13,344 bases of DNA, taken from assembly GCA_018399915.1 (NCBI GenBank), contig JAGYNW010000036.1, positions 1 through 13,344 on the forward strand, read 5' to 3'. How positions within the stretch are numbered: the first letter of the stretch is position 1; every line of letters starts with the position of its first letter. The stretch comes from Candidatus Omnitrophota bacterium (GTDB taxonomy: Bacteria > Omnitrophota > Gorgyraeia > Zapsychrales > Zapsychraceae). Under the pieces are notes generated by a model. That model had not been told where the DNA came from. It saw nothing but the letters and a program-made list of their open reading frames with translations, and did not search any database. The translations under genes and the position numbers were made by a program. Positions 7,346 through 13,344 of the stretch are shown here, piece after piece.

Positions 7346-8610
7346 TTTTTCAAAATTTGGGAAATTTTACTAATGGCCTCTTCTTTGTCGACGAGTATCC
7401 CGTCCGGGGTCCTCCTTCTTTTAATTTCAACTTTGCCTTCTTTTAAATTCCTTCTGCCGATAGTAACTCGTAGCGGAATCCCGATCAGATCGGCATCATT
7501 AAATTTTCGACCTGCGGATTCATTCCGGTCATCAATCAAGACCTCATATCCTAAAGACGTGAGTTCTTTATAGTAGTTTTCTGACAATTCATGGATTTCT
7601 GAATCCTCCTCTTTCTTGCCCGATAAAGGCAATATCTCGATATCAAAAGGAGCTACTTTTTCCGGCCAAATAATGCCCTTTTCATCATTATGGATCTCAA
7701 CTATAGCCGCAAGAACACGACTGACACCAATCCCATAGCATCCCATTACTATAGGTTTTTGCTTGCCTGTTTCATCCAAGAATAAAGCTTGTTGTGCATC
7801 ACTATATTTTGTCTGGAGTTGAAAAATATGCCCCAACTCTATCGCCACAGTCTCACTCAAAGTCCCTTGCTGACATTCTGGACATATAACTCCCTGGCAC
7901 AGAGATTCTTTTTTGCCCCCCTTAAAATTGCAATCAGAACACATAACCACCGTATCCTCTCCAATAGAGGCCGGAACCATAAACTCATGCGATAATTTCC
8001 CGCCCATTGCCCCTGAATCTGCGGATATCGCAATTACGTCCAGATCCAACTCTTCAAAGATCTGAATATAAGCTTTTCGCATCAATTCATAACTCCGTTG
8101 CAAGCCTGCCATATCTTTATCAAAACTATACGCATCTTTCATGATAAATTCGCAAGCGCGTACGATACCAAATCGCGGTCTTAATTCATCCCTGAATTTT
8201 GTCTGGATCTGATAAAGATTTAAAGGAAGTTGTTTGTAAGACTGCACAAAATTCTTAACTAAATCGGTAATCACCTCTTCATGCGTAGGGCCTAAGCACA
8301 TCGGCCTGTTTTTCCCATCTTTAAATTTGATCATAACATCATCAAGAACCTGGTCTCTTCCTGTTTGCTTCCAAAGGTCAATGGGTTGCAAACAGGGCAA
8401 AAAAAGTTCCACAGCACCTGCTTTGTTCATCTCACCGCGGATGATCTTCTCAATATTTCTCAAGACCCTCAAGCCTAAAGGCAGATAGGAATATACGCCA
8501 GATGTGAGCATATGCACCAGTCCTGATCGTAAAAGCAATTGATGACTGATCGCTTCAGTTCCTTGCGGAACTTCTTTCAATGTAGGTATAAAAAATTGCG
8601 TCCATTTCAT
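7342..8610 (-). CDS. proS: Prolyl-tRNA synthetase, short form without the INS editing domain
   Basis: This class II synthetase charges tRNA-Pro. Residues 1 to about 215 align without gaps to my recollection of E. coli ProRS: ISHQLLLRSG (21-30), the GPTHEEVITD segment (107-116) and motif 2 beginning FRDELRPRFG (139-148). Motif 3 is GCYGIGVSR (290-298), and a class II anticodon-binding domain follows (about 322-422). The protein is 422 residues, whereas bacterial-type ProRS is about 570. The roughly 180-residue INS domain that edits Ala-tRNA-Pro is missing. In its place is a segment of about 40 residues with CSDC (224-227), C238 and CPEC (243-246), which looks like a small zinc ribbon. Position 153 is Cys where the family has Arg (RACEF). 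The gene begins six bases after cpaF, whose end supplies GAGGAAGAG. Function is certain; editing loss is inferred. Confidence 0.97.
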   Translation of the reverse strand: MKWTQFFIPTLKEVPQGTEAISHQLLLRSGLVHMLTSGVYSYLPLGLRVLRNIEKIIRGEMNKAGAVELFLPCLQPIDLWKQTGRDQVLDDVMIKFKDGKNRPMCLGPTHEEVITDLVKNFVQSYKQLPLNLYQIQTKFRDELRPRFGIVRACEFIMKDAYSFDKDMAGLQRSYELMRKAYIQIFEELDLDVIAISADSGAMGGKLSHEFMVPASIGEDTVVMCSDCNFKGGKKESLCQGVICPECQQGTLSETVAIELGHIFQLQTKYSDAQQALFLDETGKQKPIVMGCYGIGVSRVLAAIVEIHNDEKGIIWPEKVAPFDIEILPLSGKKEEDSEIHELSENYYKELTSLGYEVLIDDRNESAGRKFNDADLIGIPLRVTIGRRNLKEGKVEIKRRRTPDGILVDKEEAISKISQILKK

Positions 8611-8616
8611 GTTTTT

Positions 8617-9894
8617 TTACTCTTCCTCTGATTCAAACAAACCCTCAGGAATCGGGATTCTTCTCTTTTTATACTTATCCAAGAATGACGGTAAAGATTT
8701 ATCTCGAATCCATTCTCCTTCAATTGCGCCTTCTTGCGTCTTCTTTAATGTCTTGTATTTTATGATATCGTGAAAAACGACTTTTTTCTGCTCAGGATCC
8801 CACCTCAGATCAGTGACATATTCCACTCGCCTTTTCCCATCAACATGCAGACCAATATGGACCATAAGGTCAATGGCCCTGGCGACCTGTTTCTGGATCT
8901 CCTCAGCACTCAATCGGATGCCTGTCATAAGCATCATAGTAACCATTCGGTTAAAGCAATCTTCCGGGGTTTCCGCATGCACAATAGCCAATGAACCACT
9001 ATGTCCACTACTAATAGATTCGATAAGGTCTAACATTTCCCCGGAACGAACTTCTCCAATGATGATCCTGTCGGGACGCATTCGCAAAGAATTAATAAAC
9101 AAATCCCGCATAGTAATTTCGCCTTTACCTTCGATATTTGCCGGCTTGGTCAAAAGATTGACAACATGCTCTTGAACAAGCAATAATTCGGGCGTATCCT
9201 CAATCGTTATAATCCTTTCATCTTCCGGGATGTGTTTTGAAAACACATTCAAAGCTGTTGTTTTACCAGCGCCTGTGGCACCGCAAAAAACGATATTCAG
9301 TTTTGACCTCATCGCAGAAATGAGCAATTGTGCGATATAATCATCAATTTCACCTAATGTCACCAAATCTTCAACTTGAGTAATGTCATCGCGGAATTTC
9401 CTTATGGTCATGACAGGTCCTTGGGTAGAAAGCGGTGGAATAATAATATTAACCCGTGACCCATCCGGCAAAGAAAAATCAACATAGGGCGACGATTCAT
9501 CTATACGCTTGTTCGTTCCGGCGCCAGCTAAAATCTTTTGAACCGTATGCATTAAATGGGCATTATCATCGAAAGCAATATCTGTTTTTTCAAGTTTACC
9601 CTCTCTCTGCACATATGTCTGTTTAGCCCCATTGACCATAATCTCTGTTATACTTTTATCATCCATCAAAGGTCTGATAGGGCCCAAACTAACCACAGCA
9701 CTTACCATTGTCCGGATGATCTCTGCCCTTTGTTCAAGCTCTAACTTAATCCCTCTTTGTTTGCACAGCTGTAAAATCGCTTGATCGACAAAAGCCCGCA
9801 ATTGATCTTCTGAAAGATTGTCTTTGATCCTCAAAAAATCTGTTTCACTGATCAAAAACTTATTTACCTCATTTCTAAATTCCTCGTTTAACAT
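8617..9894 (-). CDS. cpaF: CpaF/TadA-family secretion or pilus assembly ATPase
   Basis: This is a hexameric cytoplasmic ATPase of the type II/IV secretion superfamily, in the CpaF/TadA branch that powers Tad (Flp) pili. Visible are an N-terminal helical region, the lead-in LGPIRPLMDDKSITEIMVNG (70-89), Walker A GATGAGKTT (205-213), the Asp box TIEDTPEL (230-237), Walker B RIIIGEVR (276-283) and the His box GHSGSLAIVHA (298-308). Length (425) fits the family. The start at 9894 has a good ribosome site, GAGGAG at 9905-9900, five bases away. No other Tad gene (pilin, TadB/C, CpaB/C/E, secretin) is in the window. It lies between rseP and proS among housekeeping genes and may have its own promoter. 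The family is certain; what it powers cannot be told here. Confidence 0.93.
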   Translation of the reverse strand: MLNEEFRNEVNKFLISETDFLRIKDNLSEDQLRAFVDQAILQLCKQRGIKLELEQRAEIIRTMVSAVVSLGPIRPLMDDKSITEIMVNGAKQTYVQREGKLEKTDIAFDDNAHLMHTVQKILAGAGTNKRIDESSPYVDFSLPDGSRVNIIIPPLSTQGPVMTIRKFRDDITQVEDLVTLGEIDDYIAQLLISAMRSKLNIVFCGATGAGKTTALNVFSKHIPEDERIITIEDTPELLLVQEHVVNLLTKPANIEGKGEITMRDLFINSLRMRPDRIIIGEVRSGEMLDLIESISSGHSGSLAIVHAETPEDCFNRMVTMMLMTGIRLSAEEIQKQVARAIDLMVHIGLHVDGKRRVEYVTDLRWDPEQKKVVFHDIIKYKTLKKTQEGAIEGEWIRDKSLPSFLDKYKKRRIPIPEGLFESEEE

Positions 9895-9924
9895 TTTTTC
9901 TCCTCGTATCCTTGATTCAACATA

Positions 9925-9954
9925 ATTATACGATTAATTAAAAAGCTGTTTTAA
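9925..9954 (-). promoter_or_regulatory. Possible promoter for cpaF
   Basis: In and just before the 39-base rseP-cpaF gap the minus strand carries a perfect TATAAT (9930-9925). Eighteen bases upstream is TTAAAA (9954-9949), four of six to the -35 consensus, inside the last codons of rseP. A start near 9918 would leave a leader of about 24 bases containing the GAGGAG ribosome site. The region is AT-rich, so a chance match is possible. Confidence 0.4.
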
Positions 9955-11307
9955 ATTCTCAATCCATCCAAATCTGACAAAATCCGTATAAAATATGAAA
10001 AGCGCCAACAGCATGATCAAGCTAAAACCTGTCCGCATAATTGCGTCTTCCACCCTCGGAGGCAATGCTTTGCCTCGGATCTTTTCTATTAAAAACAAAA
10101 ACAGGTGTCCACCATCCAAAGGAATTATCGGCAACAAATTAAATATAGCTAAACTGGCGCTAATTAATCCCAAAACAAACAAAACTTGGGAGAAACCTGT
10201 TTCGGCCGCTGACTTAACAAAATAAAAGATCCCTATGGGACCCGTTACCGATTCCTTCGGGGACATCGCTCCCGTTATCATATAATAAAACGCTTTGTAC
10301 GTTAATACCGTTATCTCTATCAGTTTATTAAAACCTCTCCCAATAGATTCAAAAATACCAAATCGATAGATTGCGATATCCTGAGCCGGTGAAATCCCGA
10401 TAATTCTCACTTCTTTTTCTTCTCCATCTATATTTTTGGCAATAACCTCTGGGACGATTGAACGACTCAATAAATTTCCTTCACGTAAAAATTCGATTTG
10501 AATGGATTCTCCCTCCGAATTTTCAATAGCCTGTTGCAATTGGGTCCAACCTTCTATCGGTTTAGAATCAATCCGAACAATGATATCCCCTTTTTGCAAA
10601 CCCGCGGCCTGGGCAGGACCGTCCTTGCTCAAATCACCTATTTCGGCTGCATAGGGAAGGATCCCAATAACTTTCGTTTCCTGCTGCTGACCAAAAACAT
10701 TTTTTCTCACCTCCACCTCAGGTGTTATTTCCTTGGTAATCTCTTCTCCGTCCCTCAAAATGGTCAAATGTATTTGATCTGTTTTAACATCAGATATAGT
10801 GTTGGTCAATTCCGTCCAACCGTAGACCGGTTTTGAATTCACCTGAATAATTTCGTCTCCTAATTGCAATCCATATTCTTGGGCGGGATATCCCTTTATC
10901 ATGTCATTAATTTTAGCGGGGACATCCTGATATCCAAAGACAAATACAAGCACGAGGCATACATAGGCCAACAGATAATTGACAACCGGGCCGTTAAAAA
11001 CAATTAAAGACTTTCTGCCCACTGACTGAGAATGAAATTCGCCTTTGGCACCGGTGCACTCGTCCCTCTCATCCCCTGCCATTTTTACATATCCCCCTAA
11101 AGGGATTAAACATAGGAGATATTCCGTCCCATTATAAACCTTGGAAAACAATTTCGGGCCAAACCCTAATGAAAACTTTTCAACAACAACACCCATTTTC
11201 TTGGCTGTAATAAAATGGCCCCATTCGTGAACCAAGATAAGAATACTGATAATAATAATAAAAATTCCGGTACTTTGAAAACCTGATAAAATATTTTCTA
11301 AAAACAT
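9934..11307 (-). CDS. rseP: Site-2 protease RseP with two PDZ domains
   Basis: RseP is an intramembrane zinc metalloprotease that clips anti-sigma factors and remnant signal peptides. The first membrane segment carries HEWGH (27-31), and the second zinc-ligand site is NLLPIIPLDGGH (390-401, Asp398). Further membrane segments lie at about 108-126 and 426-442. Two periplasmic PDZ domains sit at about 130-200 and 222-290. They are clear repeats of each other: over 48 residues (151-198 against 241-288) I count 18 identities, including SKP, GWT and PEV. Length (457) is close to E. coli RseP. The gene starts 26 bases after dxr, with GGGAGA about 12 bases upstream of the ATG, a long spacing. Its usual neighbours cdsA and dxr precede it. 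No sigma or anti-sigma gene is present, so the substrate is unknown. Confidence 0.96.
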   Translation of the reverse strand: MFLENILSGFQSTGIFIIIISILILVHEWGHFITAKKMGVVVEKFSLGFGPKLFSKVYNGTEYLLCLIPLGGYVKMAGDERDECTGAKGEFHSQSVGRKSLIVFNGPVVNYLLAYVCLVLVFVFGYQDVPAKINDMIKGYPAQEYGLQLGDEIIQVNSKPVYGWTELTNTISDVKTDQIHLTILRDGEEITKEITPEVEVRKNVFGQQQETKVIGILPYAAEIGDLSKDGPAQAAGLQKGDIIVRIDSKPIEGWTQLQQAIENSEGESIQIEFLREGNLLSRSIVPEVIAKNIDGEEKEVRIIGISPAQDIAIYRFGIFESIGRGFNKLIEITVLTYKAFYYMITGAMSPKESVTGPIGIFYFVKSAAETGFSQVLFVLGLISASLAIFNLLPIIPLDGGHLFLFLIEKIRGKALPPRVEDAIMRTGFSLIMLLALFIFYTDFVRFGWIENLKQLFN

Positions 11308-11333
11308 TTTCTATTATGTCTCCCGAATTGGCT

Positions 11334-12500
11334 TTAAACTTTTTTATCTTTATCAATTAATCGACGGGCTTCACCCCGGCCCCACGCATCTGCCTCTAAT
11401 ACATCATCAAGCTCAGGGTCATCCTGAACCTTATGTTTTCTCAATACTTTTGTGATAACTTTATAAATATCCAAAAAAGAAATTTCTTTGTTCAAAAAAG
11501 CCGCAACTGTCTCTTCATCAGCCGCATTTAAAACACTCGGCAATGTGCCCCCTCTTTTTAAAGCCTCAATCGCAAGCTCCAAACAAGGAAATTTCTTCAA
11601 ATCAGGGCGCATAAAAGTAAATGGACCTTCCCGGATAAAATCCAATCGCGGCAAAGGACTTTCCCATCTTTCCGGATAACTTAACGCGTACTGAATAGGT
11701 AGCCGCATATCGGTTACCCCTAACTGCGCTAAAATTGAGCCATCCCGGAATTCAACCATTGAATGGATAATGGCCTGCGGATGAACAAGAATTTCAATCT
11801 CATCGGCTCTTAATCCAAACAACCGTGCGGCCTCGATAACCTCAAAACCTTTATTCATTAAGGTCGCTGAATCTACCGTGATCTTTTTTCCCATTTTCCA
11901 ACGAGGATGGTCTAATATCTCTTCAACCGTTAATTTTCCAAATTCCTCGTAAGGCACATCCAACAATGCGCCTCCAGATGCCGTCAAAATGACTTTCTTT
12001 AAATCCTTCGTGTTCCTTCCCTCCAAACACTGAAAGATTGCACTTTGTTCACTATCCACAGGAACTATCGTAGCACCATTTTCCTTAGCTTGACGCATAA
12101 TAGCATCTCCGGCAATAACAAGTGCTTCTTTATTTGCCGGCGCAACTATCTTTCCCGCCTTTACTGCTGATAAAAAAGCGGGCAAAGCAGCACTGCCACG
12201 CATTCCGATAACAACAATATCTATTTCCTTGCGACTAACCAACTCAGGCAAATCATAATCGACGTTAAGAATTTTTGTCTTTTTTAAATCAATCTTCGTC
12301 CGCAAATAATCCATGCCTTTTTGCTTAAGCGCAACATAGCGCGGCAAAAATTTGCTTATCTGTCTCTCCAGCAAGCGGGAATTATTATAGGCTGTCAGAC
12401 CAATTATCCGAAATTTCTCCGGAAAACGCGAAACAACCTTTAAAGTATTTATGCCTATCGATCCCGTCGATCCTAAAATTACAAGATTCTTACATGCCAT
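11334..12500 (-). CDS. dxr: 1-deoxy-D-xylulose 5-phosphate reductoisomerase
   Basis: Dxr makes 2-C-methyl-D-erythritol 4-phosphate using NADPH and a divalent metal, the committed step of the MEP isoprenoid pathway. Visible are the nucleotide loop GSTGSIG (10-16), the PANKEALV segment (121-128), the metal ligands D149 and E151 in VDSEQSAIFQ (148-157), TASGGALLD (173-181), DHPRWKMGKKITVDSATL (197-214), and MNKGFE ending at E220, the third metal ligand. The 388 residues match the family. The ATG at 12500 overlaps the end of cdsA by 11 bases (12490-12500), and no clear ribosome site precedes it, which suggests coupling to cdsA. Presence of dxr shows this organism uses the MEP route, which supplies the undecaprenyl carriers for cell wall synthesis. 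Confidence 0.98.
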   Translation of the reverse strand: MACKNLVILGSTGSIGINTLKVVSRFPEKFRIIGLTAYNNSRLLERQISKFLPRYVALKQKGMDYLRTKIDLKKTKILNVDYDLPELVSRKEIDIVVIGMRGSAALPAFLSAVKAGKIVAPANKEALVIAGDAIMRQAKENGATIVPVDSEQSAIFQCLEGRNTKDLKKVILTASGGALLDVPYEEFGKLTVEEILDHPRWKMGKKITVDSATLMNKGFEVIEAARLFGLRADEIEILVHPQAIIHSMVEFRDGSILAQLGVTDMRLPIQYALSYPERWESPLPRLDFIREGPFTFMRPDLKKFPCLELAIEALKRGGTLPSVLNAADEETVAAFLNKEISFLDIYKVITKVLRKHKVQDDPELDDVLEADAWGRGEARRLIDKDKKV

Positions 12501-13326
12501 GCTTAACCGCTTGTAAAATGTGACTCATATAAAAATAAAAGGCCGGAGCAACAAATAAAATGCTGTCAATCGCATCCAAAACCCCTCCTAATGCTGGCAG
12601 CATCTTTCCGGAGTCTTTTACATTAAAATCCCTTTTTAACAAAGATTCAGACAAATCACCTATTTGTCCCAGACCTCCAAAAAACAATCCTATCGCGGCC
12701 ACGTGCCATAATGAAAGATTTAGTGCCTGAGGCAGCAATAAAGGCGCACTCAAAACAGCGGCCAGTATACTTGAAGCAAAGCTTCCAACAGAACCTTCAA
12801 CTGTCTTCTTAGGACTAATCCTTGGAAACAAAGGATGTTTGCCATATTTACTCCCAACAATCAAAGCTCCCATATCCCCACACTTGGTTACGAGCAAAAC
12901 AAACCCTAATAGCTTAATGCCGGCCGGACCATCCAAAAGAAACCGGATCTTTATCAAAAAACTAAAAAACCAAGATACATACAAAACGCCAAAAAGTGTA
13001 GTGGAAATGCCTACAATCGCGTTCGTATTATCCTTCCGCGTAAATTGCATAAAAAAGATCATCAATAACACGAGAACAATAAATAATAACTCCCACCCCT
13101 TGGTTGGCTCAAACTGCAAAAATGTTGAAAGAGGAATAATAACGCCGATGACAATTCCGGTATAACTATATATCGGAATCCCCTTCTTTTTAATAAGATA
13201 AAAGAATTCATAAAGACCGCCGATGGTTAATCCTAAAAGTACAACAATAAAAATCCATTTATTAATTATCGCAATTGTGGTTAACGATATCATTACTACA
13301 GAACTAAAAATGCGGTCTTTATTCAT
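12490..13326 (-). CDS. cdsA: Phosphatidate cytidylyltransferase (CDP-diglyceride synthase)
   Basis: CdsA joins phosphatidic acid and CTP into CDP-diacylglycerol, the precursor of bacterial phospholipids, in the inner membrane. The 278 residues are mostly hydrophobic, with about eight membrane segments (for example 8-22, 25-45, 55-71, 79-95, 107-126, 183-202). Conserved C-terminal elements are present: GDMGALIVGSKYGKH (150-164), SPKKTVEG (171-178), GDLSESLLKRDFNVKDSGK (223-241). The PROSITE-type ending normally reads P-x-HGG-x-x-DR-x-D; here it is PALGGVLDAID (244-254), so His is Leu and Arg is Ala. I recall Leu or Phe in place of this His in planctomycete proteins. The start at 13326 has AAGGGTG just upstream. 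The gene probably follows another one, such as uppS, beyond the edge. Confidence 0.94.
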   Translation of the reverse strand: MNKDRIFSSVVMISLTTIAIINKWIFIVVLLGLTIGGLYEFFYLIKKKGIPIYSYTGIVIGVIIPLSTFLQFEPTKGWELLFIVLVLLMIFFMQFTRKDNTNAIVGISTTLFGVLYVSWFFSFLIKIRFLLDGPAGIKLLGFVLLVTKCGDMGALIVGSKYGKHPLFPRISPKKTVEGSVGSFASSILAAVLSAPLLLPQALNLSLWHVAAIGLFFGGLGQIGDLSESLLKRDFNVKDSGKMLPALGGVLDAIDSILFVAPAFYFYMSHILQAVKHGM

Positions 13327-13344
13327 TTGGACACCCTTAGACTT

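Noticed and set aside
1..13344. Defence system, mobile element or biosynthetic cluster
   Set aside because: Every long minus-strand frame belongs to a known housekeeping family, apart from the common CpaF ATPase. No transposase, integrase, repeat array or unusual composition break is seen.
13327..13344. End of an upstream gene (TAA at 13339-13337 on the minus strand)
   Set aside because: Only 18 bases are present. A uppS end would fit common gene order, but nothing in the bases identifies it.

Overview
The window is a moderately AT-rich chromosomal segment that is almost entirely coding. Eleven complete genes all lie on the minus strand, so transcription runs from high to low coordinates. 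Every reading frame is intact, and most junctions are overlaps or gaps of under 40 bases. This is a core housekeeping cluster. I see no phage, insertion sequence, CRISPR array, rRNA or tRNA. The organism is a bacterium. A CDP-diglyceride synthase signature of the type I associate with planctomycete/PVC relatives, an iron-sulfur type tryptophanyl-tRNA synthetase, a prolyl-tRNA synthetase without the editing insertion and a CpaF-type ATPase together suggest an uncultivated lineage such as Omnitrophota (PVC side). That placement is inference and is not proven by the window.

Layout in transcription order. Envelope and isoprenoid block (13326 to 9934): cdsA (phospholipid precursor), dxr (first committed step of the MEP pathway) and rseP (two-PDZ site-2 protease). 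A CpaF/TadA-family secretion or pilus ATPase follows (9894 to 8617) with its own good ribosome site and a possible promoter. Translation and transcription block (8610 to 5509): proS, rimP and nusA. After nusA there is a 126-base gap with a near-consensus sigma-70 promoter (TTGACA, 17 bases, TACAAT). It probably starts a second transcript carrying infB, trpS, scpA and ruvB (5382 to 71), which cover translation initiation, tryptophanyl-tRNA synthesis, chromosome condensation and Holliday junction migration. The first codons of one more small gene, possibly of the DUF2905 family often found beside ruvB, run off the low-coordinate edge.

The first part is the familiar bacterial order cdsA-dxr-rseP-proS-rimP-nusA-infB, with cpaF inserted and with no ylxR/ybxF-like gene between nusA and infB. 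After infB the usual rbfA-truB genes are absent; trpS-scpA-ruvB occupy their place. scpB and ruvA/ruvC are not in the window.

I found no previously undescribed multi-gene system. The points most worth a second look are the Fe-S cysteine motif in TrpS, the small four-cysteine insert replacing the editing domain in ProS, the strong promoter before infB, the stray cpaF with its possible promoter, and the altered CdsA signature.
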